From Comamonas sp. BIGb0124 (GTDB taxonomy: Bacteria; Pseudomonadota; Gammaproteobacteria; Burkholderiales; Burkholderiaceae_C), in the NCBI RefSeq assembly GCF_003752175.1, contig NZ_RJVF01000001.1:101466-165465 (forward strand): a stretch of DNA of 64,000 nt, written 5' to 3'. Position numbers and translations under genes: made by a program. The notes beneath the pieces are model-generated. The model did not search any database and was not told where the DNA came from. It saw only the letters and a list, made by a program, of their open reading frames with translations. Below are positions 25,130-33,185 of the stretch, one piece after another; position 1 is the stretch's first letter, and every line of letters starts with the position of its first letter.

Positions 25130-28100
25130 TCAACGGAAATCTCGGCTCTTGTCGGTGCTCAGCCGTCCCAGCAGGGGGGTCAGATCCCACAGGCGATCGG
25201 CCACCAGATTGCAGACGCTGTCCTGCTTCTGCCACTGGCCTCGTACCGCCAGCAGGCGGGCACCCAGCAGGATCTGGCGCTGGCGGTCGCGCAGGCTTTT
25301 CCAGACGATGACCTGCACCGTGCCATGTTCGTCCTCGAGCGAGACGAACACCGTGCCTTTGGCCGTGCCCGGCTGCTGGCGCAGCGTCACGATGCCGGCG
25401 GTCCAGGCGCGATCGCCGTCGCCCACCTGCTGCGCGAGCTCTGCCGACGACATCCAGCGCCCGCGCCGCAGCCGCTCGCGCAGCAGGGCCAGCGGATGCC
25501 TGCGCAGCGTCAGGCCCAGGGCCGCATAGTCCCAGACGATGTCTTCGCCTTCCGCTGCGGCAGGCAGGCTGAGCTGCCGTTCGTCGATGCGGGCCTGGCG
25601 CAGCACGGGCGGCGGCGCATGCTGCGCGGCGGCATCCCACACCTGCTGGCGGCGATGCCCGCTGAGCGAGGCCAGCGCATCGGCCGCAGCCAGCAGTTTC
25701 ATCTCGTGCAGTTGCAGGCCGGCGCGTTGGGCCAGGTCGCCCGCATCGGTAAAAGGCCTTTGCGCACGGGCCACCACGATGCGCATGGCACTGGCATGCC
25801 CCAGCCCCGACACCAGCCGCAGCCCCAACCGGATGGCAGGCTGCGGCCGGCGGTGCAGTTCCTCGAGCGTGCAATCGCTGTCGCTGTGGCAGACATCCAC
25901 CGCCCGCACTTCCACTGCGTGGCGGCGTGCGTCCTGCACCAGTTGGCTGGGCGTGTAGAAACCCAGCGGCTGGGAGTTGAGCAACGCGGCCAGAAAGATC
26001 GCCGGTTCGTGGCACTTGATCCAGCACGACGCATACACCAGCAGCGCAAAGCTGGCTGCATGGCTTTCCGGAAAACCGTACTCGCCGAAACCCTGGATCT
26101 GCTTGAACAGCCGATCGGCAAAGTCCTGCGAGAAGCCGTTGCCGAGCAAACCCTCGGTCAGCTTCTTCTGGAAGCGATGCACACCCCCTTTGCGCCGCCA
26201 GGCCGCCATCGAACGGCGCAACGCATCGGCTTCATCGGCCGAGAAATCGGCCCCGTCGATCGCGACCTGCATCACCTGCTCCTGAAAGATGGGGATGCCC
26301 AGCGTGCGCGAAAGCGCCGCATGAAGCAGCGGATCGGGGGGGATCGACTTGCCCTTGCGATCAAGCGCGCGCTGCTCGAGATAAGGGTGGACCATGCCCC
26401 CTTGAATCGGCCCCGGCCGCACGATGGCGACCTCGACCACCAGGTCGTAGTAGGTGCGCGGCCTCAGGCGCGGCAGCATGCTTTGCTGCGCACGGCTCTC
26501 GATCTGGAAAACGCCGATGGTGTCGGCGTTGCAGATCATGTCGAAGGTGGCCTCGTCCTTCTGGGGCACGGTCGCCAGCCCCAGCTCGCGGCCATGTCGC
26601 AGCGCATACAGGTCGAAGGATTTGCGCAAGGCCGTCAGCATGCCCAGGGCCAGCACATCGACCTTGAGCAGCCCGACCGTGTCGAGATCGTCCTTGTCCC
26701 ATTCGATGACGGTGCGATGGGCCATGCTGGCGTTCTCGATCGGCACCACACGCGACAGCGGTTCGCTGGTCAGCACAAAACCGCCCGTGTGCTGCGACAG
26801 ATGACGAGGAAAACCGATGAGCTTGCCCGTGAGCTCGAGCAGCTGCCGCACGGCGGCGTCGTCGGTCTGCAAGCCGAGCTCGGCCAGGCGTTCGGGGCGC
26901 ACCGCCTGACCATCCCACCACTTGTGGCTGCGGGCCAGCGCTTCGACCAGCTCGGTCTCGAAACCCAGCGCCTTGCCCACATCGCGGATCGCCGAGCGCG
27001 GCTGGTAGCGGATGACGGTGGCCGTCAGCGCGGCGCGGTCGCGGCCGTATTTTTTGTAGAGGTATTGAATGACCTCTTCGCGTCGCTCGTGTTCGAAATC
27101 GACATCGATGTCGGGCGGCTCGCGCCGCTCGCGGCTGATGAAACGCTCGATCAACAGGCGGGTCTCGCTCGGGTTGACGGCGGTGATGCGAAGGCAATAA
27201 CAGACGATGCTGTTGGCCGCCGAACCCCGCCCCTGGCAGAGGATGCCCTGCTCGGTGGCAAAACGCACGATGTCGTAGACCGTGAGGAAATAATGCTCGT
27301 AGCCCAGTTCGGAGATGAGCCCCAGCTCTTTCTCGATCAGCGCCACATGCTCGGGATCGATGCCGTCCGGCCAGCGCTGGCGGGCCCCTTCATAGGTGGC
27401 CTGCCGCAGATAACTCGCCGGCGTATGGCCTTCGGGCACGACTTCGTGCGGATACACATGGCGCAGTTCGCTCAGCGAGAAATGGCAGCGCTCGGCCACC
27501 CGCAAGGTCTCGGCGATGAGATCGGCCCCATACAGCAGGCCCAATGCGCTGCGCTGGCGCAAATGGCGTGCGGCATTGCGCTGCAGGGCGTAACCGCATT
27601 CGGCGACGGGTTTGTTCAGGCGGATGGCCGTCATCACGTCCTGCAGCGGCTGGCGCGAGCGCACATGCATCCACACATCGCCCACGGCCACCAGCGGAAT
27701 CGCGGTGAGCGCCCCCAGCGCACGCAGGCGGGCCAGCCAGGCCTCGTCGTCGATGCGCCTGTACAAGGCGGCCCCCAGCCAGCAGCGGCCCATGAAATGG
27801 CTCAGCATCCACTCGCCCCAGACCTGCATCTGGCTGTCCCGCGCCAACCGCGGCGGCACCAGAATGGCCACGCAATCGCGCAAGGCCGCGCCGTCGACCT
27901 GGCTGCGGTTGAGCCGGTAGCTGCCCTTGACCGAAGCACGCCGCAACTGCGTGATGAAGGCACACAGGTTGCCGTAGCCCTCGCGGTTGCAGGCCAGCAG
28001 CACCAGGCGGGGCGCGTGCTCGTGGGGCTGGTCAGGATCGGGGGCCTGATCGTCCTCGTGCACCACGAACTGCGAACCGATGAGCAGACGCGGCCGCGGC

Positions 28101-28399
28101 CAGGGCGGTGTGTCGGGCTCGGCATCGTCCAGCGTCTTGGCGGCCGGGTCTTCGACGTATTCGGCATACGCCCGCACCACCCCGGCCATCGAGCACTCGT
28201 CGGTCAGGGCCAGGGCCGAATAGCCCAGCCGCCAGGCGCGGTCCACCAGTTCCTCGGGCTGACTGGCCCCCTTGAGAAAAGAAAAATTGCTCAGGCAGCA
28301 CAGCTCGGCATAACCCGGCAAGCCGTCGTGCGCAACGCCCTCCACGGGCGGCAGCACGGCACCCGGGGATGGAGGCAGGGGGGGAATTGAAAACGCCAT
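25130..28399 (-). CDS. dnaE2: Error-prone DNA polymerase DnaE2 (ImuC)
   Basis: 1089 residues. N-terminal PHP domain (YAELCCLSNFSFLKGAS, ALALTDECSMAGVVRAY), the polymerase active site PPDIDVDFEHERRE with D430, D432 and D434, then helix-hairpin-helix and OB regions. DnaE2 extends past damaged bases together with ImuA and ImuB. It lacks the extended C-terminal clamp-interaction tail of replicative DnaE, which is normal, since ImuB contacts the clamp. Starts 36 bases after imuB. Under LexA control through the box upstream of imuA. Confidence 0.96.
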   Translation of the reverse strand: MAFSIPPLPPSPGAVLPPVEGVAHDGLPGYAELCCLSNFSFLKGASQPEELVDRAWRLGYSALALTDECSMAGVVRAYAEYVEDPAAKTLDDAEPDTPPWPRPRLLIGSQFVVHEDDQAPDPDQPHEHAPRLVLLACNREGYGNLCAFITQLRRASVKGSYRLNRSQVDGAALRDCVAILVPPRLARDSQMQVWGEWMLSHFMGRCWLGAALYRRIDDEAWLARLRALGALTAIPLVAVGDVWMHVRSRQPLQDVMTAIRLNKPVAECGYALQRNAARHLRQRSALGLLYGADLIAETLRVAERCHFSLSELRHVYPHEVVPEGHTPASYLRQATYEGARQRWPDGIDPEHVALIEKELGLISELGYEHYFLTVYDIVRFATEQGILCQGRGSAANSIVCYCLRITAVNPSETRLLIERFISRERREPPDIDVDFEHERREEVIQYLYKKYGRDRAALTATVIRYQPRSAIRDVGKALGFETELVEALARSHKWWDGQAVRPERLAELGLQTDDAAVRQLLELTGKLIGFPRHLSQHTGGFVLTSEPLSRVVPIENASMAHRTVIEWDKDDLDTVGLLKVDVLALGMLTALRKSFDLYALRHGRELGLATVPQKDEATFDMICNADTIGVFQIESRAQQSMLPRLRPRTYYDLVVEVAIVRPGPIQGGMVHPYLEQRALDRKGKSIPPDPLLHAALSRTLGIPIFQEQVMQVAIDGADFSADEADALRRSMAAWRRKGGVHRFQKKLTEGLLGNGFSQDFADRLFKQIQGFGEYGFPESHAASFALLVYASCWIKCHEPAIFLAALLNSQPLGFYTPSQLVQDARRHAVEVRAVDVCHSDSDCTLEELHRRPQPAIRLGLRLVSGLGHASAMRIVVARAQRPFTDAGDLAQRAGLQLHEMKLLAAADALASLSGHRRQQVWDAAAQHAPPPVLRQARIDERQLSLPAAAEGEDIVWDYAALGLTLRRHPLALLRERLRRGRWMSSAELAQQVGDGDRAWTAGIVTLRQQPGTAKGTVFVSLEDEHGTVQVIVWKSLRDRQRQILLGARLLAVRGQWQKQDSVCNLVADRLWDLTPLLGRLSTDKSRDFR

Positions 28400-28435
28400 G
28401 GAACAAGGGCCGTCGGGTGTGCGCGATGGGCGTCT

Positions 28436-29827
28436 TCAGCCGAAACGGCCGTGGAGATACCAGGCCGTGTCGTCGCGCGCCAGGCGCTGCTGGAACACCC
28501 ACAGCAAACCCGCCGATGCACTGTGCGCCAGCCAGTAATCGCGCGCCACGCCCTGGGGCTGCCCGGGGGTGCCTGCCGCATCGCCGCAGCCCCACCAGCC
28601 CGATTCGATGCGGTCGGGCCCCAGCAGCAACTGCAACGGCCCCTGGTAGAGCGGCAGCTCGCCCTGCATGGCCAGGCGCAGCGGCTGCGCCAGTTGCCAG
28701 CACGGCAAAGGCCACGCCAGCGGGGGCGTGCCGGGGGCCGCACGTGGGTCGGCAGGCGGCTGCCACTGCTGCATCCACTCCAGGCGGTGATCGGCCACCA
28801 GCACCGGCCGTTCGATGGCCTCGGCGCCCAGGCGTGCCGCAATGCGCTCGAGCGTCTGAGCGCAGGATTCGGCCTGTGCGCTGCGTTCGGGCAGCAGACT
28901 GGCGTTGTCGAGCACCAGGGGCTGGGTGCGCTCGACCTGCAGCACCAGATCGCTCACCGGCGCCTCGAGCGTGACGTGGGCCAGACGTTCGGCCAGCAGG
29001 CGGCCCAGATGGCGCACGTCCTGGCTGGGCTGGGCCGAACGCACCGTCAGTTCGCCGCCGGGACCGCAATCGCGCGCCCGAAAGCTGTCGTGCAGCCAGC
29101 GCAGCGTCAGCGTGTCGGCACCGGCCTGGCGTGCCGTCAGCCAGCCGCGCAATTGCAGCAGCAGGCGCTCGGCCCCCGCCATGAGGGCCTCCGCCTGCTC
29201 CACCCGGGCCAGCAATTCGAGCCGGGCTTCGAACACATCGGGCAAGCTCAGCCAGACATGGCTTTCGGGCTGCAGGCCATAGGCCTGATCGAGCGCATCC
29301 AGCAGCTCGGCATCGAAGCGGCGCGCCAATCCAGCACGCGGCAAGCGGCGCACGTCGCCCAGGGTCTGGCAGCCCAGCCGGGCCAGGGTGGGCCGATGCC
29401 GGGCCACGGCGCTCAGCACCTGCAACGGCAGACGGTCGAGCCAGGGAATGGCCACACCCTCGAGATCCGGCTGCTCGCCATCCAGGCCCACCGCATCCAC
29501 AGACGCTGCAAGCCCCCGGATGCGCGGCGCGCCCTGCCGGTGCAACGCCCGCGCACGCGCCTTGGCCAGCGCGGCCAGGCCGGTGGGCGCCCAGCCCAGA
29601 TCGCACACCCCCAGGGCCGTGGCCAAATCGGCCACCTGCCGGTGCAGGGCCGCAGCGCCGCCAAACAGCCGCAGGCTGGCCTGGGCCTCGATCAGCACGG
29701 CCTCCTCGAACACCGCCACACGCGGGCTGAAGGCCAGCATGCCCAAGCCCAGTTCGTGTGCGCCGACCGGGTGCAGCCCGGCCTGCGCCTCAGTGGCGGG
29801 CAGCAACGCGGCCCAATGCCCGGTCAT
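28436..29827 (-). CDS. imuB: ImuB, catalytically dead Y-family polymerase-like mutasome hub
   Basis: 463 residues. The Y-family region FSPRVAVFEEAVLIEAQASLRLFGG and the C-terminal little-finger-like part are clear. The N-terminus is short: MTGHWAALLPAT leads almost directly to the LRLFGG region, so the usual first palm/fingers segment is largely missing; short forms occur in related betaproteobacteria. ATG at 29827 has CAGGAG upstream and overlaps the end of imuA by 38 bases, implying coupled translation. ImuB links ImuA, DnaE2 and the sliding clamp. Confidence 0.9.
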   Translation of the reverse strand: MTGHWAALLPATEAQAGLHPVGAHELGLGMLAFSPRVAVFEEAVLIEAQASLRLFGGAAALHRQVADLATALGVCDLGWAPTGLAALAKARARALHRQGAPRIRGLAASVDAVGLDGEQPDLEGVAIPWLDRLPLQVLSAVARHRPTLARLGCQTLGDVRRLPRAGLARRFDAELLDALDQAYGLQPESHVWLSLPDVFEARLELLARVEQAEALMAGAERLLLQLRGWLTARQAGADTLTLRWLHDSFRARDCGPGGELTVRSAQPSQDVRHLGRLLAERLAHVTLEAPVSDLVLQVERTQPLVLDNASLLPERSAQAESCAQTLERIAARLGAEAIERPVLVADHRLEWMQQWQPPADPRAAPGTPPLAWPLPCWQLAQPLRLAMQGELPLYQGPLQLLLGPDRIESGWWGCGDAAGTPGQPQGVARDYWLAHSASAGLLWVFQQRLARDDTAWYLHGRFG

Positions 29828-30665
29828 GGGTGGACTCCTGTGGCAACGGTGCGGGGGCCAGGGGGCCTTGAAGCACCTGGGTCTGGGTCGGGGACTGCGC
29901 TTCGGCAAGGACCGAGGCAGCGATCGCGTCGTGGGCCGGCGTCTCTTCCTGCCCCCGGCGGAGACGCGGCGGCAGCACCGCCTGCAAGGCGGGCGGCACG
30001 GCCAGCAGCCGCAGGGGCTGCGTATGCCCTGCCCCGCGCCGCTTGAGGATGTGCACCGACAGATGCCAGCAGCCATCGAGCGCCACGGCCAACCGAAGCG
30101 GTGCCGGCGACGCTTCGCGGCGGCACGCCAGCGGACGGATCACGAACGTGGGCGCCAGCCCGGACTGCGCATGCACCTGCAGCCGGCGCAGGTGCTCGGG
30201 CCGGGCCTGCGGCAGCCAGGCCACCACGGCACCCCGAACATCGGATTTGACCAGTTGTTCGGCCGCCCACAGCCGCTGGGCCTGGCTGGCGGCGGCGATG
30301 CGAACCAGCCGCTGCGGCGGCAGGCCCAACTGGGCCAGTCCGGCCGCCTGCAGCGGCTGGGGCGGAGCCACCAGCATCAAATCGCCCCGCGCCGCCAATG
30401 CCGCCAGCGCCGGGCCCAGCAATCGCCATTCGCAGGCCACATCGGGGGGCAGCAGAATCTCGATCAAGCCCCGCAAAGGCCAGCCGCCGCCGGGCAGCTC
30501 GGCATCGAGCGCGGCAAAGCCCGTGCCCACGCCCTCTTCGGCCTGAGCCGAGAGATGCGCCCAGTCGCTGCCACGCCACACGGCCTGGGCCAGCCGGCCA
30601 GGCAAAGCCAGGGCCGCGGCGGCAGGCCCAGGCGAGTGTGTAGAGGTGGGTAACGGAGGGGTCAT
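29790..30665 (-). CDS. imuA: ImuA, SOS mutasome RecA-like protein
   Basis: 291 residues. RecA/SulA-like layout: GVGTGFAALDAELPGGGWPLRGLIEILLPPD, read in two parts, matches the ImuA N-terminus, and the domain continues to RPLACRREASPAPLRL. The Walker A motif is degenerate, typical of ImuA. It modulates RecA and binds ImuB. First gene of imuA-imuB-dnaE2-mmcB-like; a LexA box starts 9 bases upstream of its start codon. Confidence 0.88.
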   Translation of the reverse strand: MTPPLPTSTHSPGPAAAALALPGRLAQAVWRGSDWAHLSAQAEEGVGTGFAALDAELPGGGWPLRGLIEILLPPDVACEWRLLGPALAALAARGDLMLVAPPQPLQAAGLAQLGLPPQRLVRIAAASQAQRLWAAEQLVKSDVRGAVVAWLPQARPEHLRRLQVHAQSGLAPTFVIRPLACRREASPAPLRLAVALDGCWHLSVHILKRRGAGHTQPLRLLAVPPALQAVLPPRLRRGQEETPAHDAIAASVLAEAQSPTQTQVLQGPLAPAPLPQESTHDRALGRVAARH

Positions 30666-30673
30666 TGCGATAA

Positions 30674-30689
30674 CTGTATTTATGAACAG
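30674..30689. promoter_or_regulatory. LexA box of the imuA operon
   Basis: CTGTATTTATGAACAG fits CTGT-N8-ACAG exactly and lies 9 bases upstream of the imuA start. LexA repression should be relieved on DNA damage. Confidence 0.85.
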
Positions 30690-30751
30690 TATATCAACAC
30701 ACTCCTTGACAGTGTCAAGCGCAATACATTCCCGGGTGTGCGCAGATGATA

Positions 30752-30767
30752 CTGTTTTTTTACACAG
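30752..30767. promoter_or_regulatory. LexA box of the nuclease-helicase gene
   Basis: CTGTTTTTTTACACAG fits CTG-N10-CAG and is 63 bases from the imuA box, on the side of the divergent helicase gene. Two boxes in one spacer suggest independent SOS control in both directions. Confidence 0.75.
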
Positions 30768-30846
30768 TTATGATAGGCTGATGGCCTTCCCCCTCAGCCT
30801 CCCGCCAACGGGGGCCGTTTCTTCGTCCCATCCGCCGGCGCCGTCC

Positions 30847-33162
30847 ATGTCCACCTACACCGTTGCTGTCCGCACCCTGTGCGCGTTCACTGCGCGCGAA
30901 GGCGACCTGGACCAGGGCCTGGGCTTCGGCCCCAGCGCACAAGAGGGCATCGAAGGCCACCAGTGGATCGCCAGCCGCCGCGGCGAGCACTACGAATCCG
31001 AAATCACGCTGTCGGCCGATCACGGCGCCCTGCATGTACGCGGCCGGGCCGACGGCTACGACCCCCGCCTCGGCCGGCTCGAAGAGGTCAAGACCTTCCG
31101 CGGCGATCTCGACAGGCTGCCCGCCCAGCGCCGTGCCCTGCACTGGGCCCAGGCCCGGGTCTACGGCGCCATGCTGTGCCAGGCCCGCGGGCTCGAATCG
31201 CTGCGGGTGGCCCTGGTCTACTTCGACATCGACCGCCAGCGCGAAACCGTCATCGAGCAAACCCACAGCGCCGCCGAACTGCAAAGTCACCTCGACCGGC
31301 ATTGCGCCCTGTTCCTGGCCTGGGCAGAACAAGAACTCGCGCACCGGCAGGCCCGCGATGCGGCCATGGCCGCCCTCACCTTCCCGCATCCGCAGTTCCG
31401 CCAGGGCCAGCGCCCGCTGGCGGAGGCCGTGTTCCGCGCAGCCAAATCGGGCCGCTGCCTCAGCGTCCAGGCGCCCACCGGCATCGGCAAGACCGTCGGC
31501 ACCCTGTTTCCCCTGCTCAAGGCCATGCCCGGCCAGCAACTCGACAAGATCTTCTACCTCACCGCCAAAACCCCCGGCCGGCAACTGGCCCTGCACGCGC
31601 TGGGCCAATTGCTGCCGGCGCTGGATAAGCCCGAGCCCCCGCTGCCCCCCGGCACACCCCGCGTGCTCGAACTCACCGCACGCGAAAAAGCCTGCGAAAA
31701 CCCCGGCGCCGCCTGCCGGGGCGACGAATGCCCGCTGGCCCAGGGCTTCTACGACCGGCTGCCTGCCGCGCGGCTCCAGGCCGTGCATCGCGTGCGTCTC
31801 GACAAAACCACGCTGCGCGGCGTGGCGCTGGCCCATCAGGTCTGCCCCTACTACCTGGCACAAGAGCTCATCCCCTGGAGCGACGTCGTCGTCGGCGACT
31901 ACAACCATTACTTCGACAGCAGCGCCGTGCTGCGCGCCTTGGCCGTCGAAGAAGACTGGCGCACCGCCCTGCTGGTCGACGAGGCCCACAACCTGCTCGA
32001 CCGGGCCCGCGGCATGTTCAGCGCCGAACTGCACGGCGCCAGCCTGCGCTCGGTGCGCCGCGCCACGCCGCGCCTCAAGCGCAGTTGGGACCGCATCGCC
32101 CGCGCCTGGCAGGGCTGGCTCAAGACCCGCGACGCCACCCTCGCCTACCAGGCCAGCGACGACCTGCCCGACAGCCTCGTCGAAGCCCTGCGCCTGAGCG
32201 CCGCCGACATCGCCGATCACCTCGTCCACCACCCCGAGGCGCTCGAGGGCGAGGTGCAGCAGTTCTTCTTCGACATGCTGCACGTGGTGCGCCTGGCCGA
32301 TCAGTTCGGCCCCCATTCCATCGTCGACCTGCACCAAGATTTGCAGGCCCCCACGCGCGACCGCATGGCGCGCTGCATGCTGTGCATCCGCAATGTGGTG
32401 CCGGCCCCTTTTCTGCGGCCCAGCCTGGCGCTGGCGCACACGGCCACGCTGTTTTCGGCCACCTTCGGCCCGCCCGAGTTCTATGCCGACATGCTCGGCC
32501 TGCCCGACGACCGGGCGCACATCGATGTCGAATCGCCTTTCGATGCGCAGCAGCTCGAGGTGCATGTGGCCCGCCACATCTCCACCCGCTACAACCGCCG
32601 CAGTGCCTCGATCGCCCCCATGGTGGCGCTGATGGCCCGGCAGTACACCCAGCGGCCCGGCAACTACCTGGCGTTCTTCAGCAGCTTCGACTACCTCGAC
32701 CAGGTCGCCACCGCCTTTGCCACGGCCTGGCCCGACATCCCCACCTGGCAGCAATCGCGCCGCATGGACGAATCCGCGCGCGAGCAGTTCCTGGCCCGCT
32801 TCGAGGCCGGCGGCCAGGGCATCGCCTTTGCCGTGCTGGGCGGCGCATTCGCCGAGGGCATCGACCTGCCCGGCAACCGGCTCATCGGCGCCTTCGTCGC
32901 CACCCTGGGGCTGCCGCAGATCAACCCCGTCAACGAACAGTTCCGCGAGCGCCTCGAATCGCTTTTCGGGCGCGGCTACGATTACACCTACCTGTATCCC
33001 GGACTGCAGAAAGTGGTTCAGGCCGCCGGCCGCGTCATCCGCACCACGCAAGACGAAGGCAGCATCCACCTCATCGACGACCGCTACGCCCGGCCCGATG
33101 TACAGGCGCTGCTGCCCGTGTGGTGGGACGTGCCGGGACGACACACCGCCACGTCGTCGTGA
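30847..33162 (+). CDS. Cas4/RecB-like nuclease fused to an XPD/Rad3-type helicase
   Basis: 771 residues. N-terminal PD-(D/E)XK nuclease: D69 in GRADG, E80-x-K82 in LEEVKT, and the RecB-type Q102-x3-Y106. The helicase has Walker A APTGIGKT (K215), DEAH at 378-381 and four cysteines (283, 290, 295, 333) placed like the XPD iron-sulfur cluster; the second RecA domain ends in GRVIRT. It should unwind 5'-3' and cut DNA. Start at ATG 30847; ATG 30781 is also possible but lies 14 bases from the LexA box. Divergent from imuA and probably SOS-regulated. Confidence 0.88.
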   Translation: MSTYTVAVRTLCAFTAREGDLDQGLGFGPSAQEGIEGHQWIASRRGEHYESEITLSADHGALHVRGRADGYDPRLGRLEEVKTFRGDLDRLPAQRRALHWAQARVYGAMLCQARGLESLRVALVYFDIDRQRETVIEQTHSAAELQSHLDRHCALFLAWAEQELAHRQARDAAMAALTFPHPQFRQGQRPLAEAVFRAAKSGRCLSVQAPTGIGKTVGTLFPLLKAMPGQQLDKIFYLTAKTPGRQLALHALGQLLPALDKPEPPLPPGTPRVLELTAREKACENPGAACRGDECPLAQGFYDRLPAARLQAVHRVRLDKTTLRGVALAHQVCPYYLAQELIPWSDVVVGDYNHYFDSSAVLRALAVEEDWRTALLVDEAHNLLDRARGMFSAELHGASLRSVRRATPRLKRSWDRIARAWQGWLKTRDATLAYQASDDLPDSLVEALRLSAADIADHLVHHPEALEGEVQQFFFDMLHVVRLADQFGPHSIVDLHQDLQAPTRDRMARCMLCIRNVVPAPFLRPSLALAHTATLFSATFGPPEFYADMLGLPDDRAHIDVESPFDAQQLEVHVARHISTRYNRRSASIAPMVALMARQYTQRPGNYLAFFSSFDYLDQVATAFATAWPDIPTWQQSRRMDESAREQFLARFEAGGQGIAFAVLGGAFAEGIDLPGNRLIGAFVATLGLPQINPVNEQFRERLESLFGRGYDYTYLYPGLQKVVQAAGRVIRTTQDEGSIHLIDDRYARPDVQALLPVWWDVPGRHTATSS

Positions 33163-33185
33163 CGGCGCCGGTCACGCGACCGGAC

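Noticed and set aside
25112..28390. 1092-codon + strand frame opposite dnaE2
   Set aside because: No recognisable domain, while the minus-strand frame is a clear DnaE2 with active-site residues.
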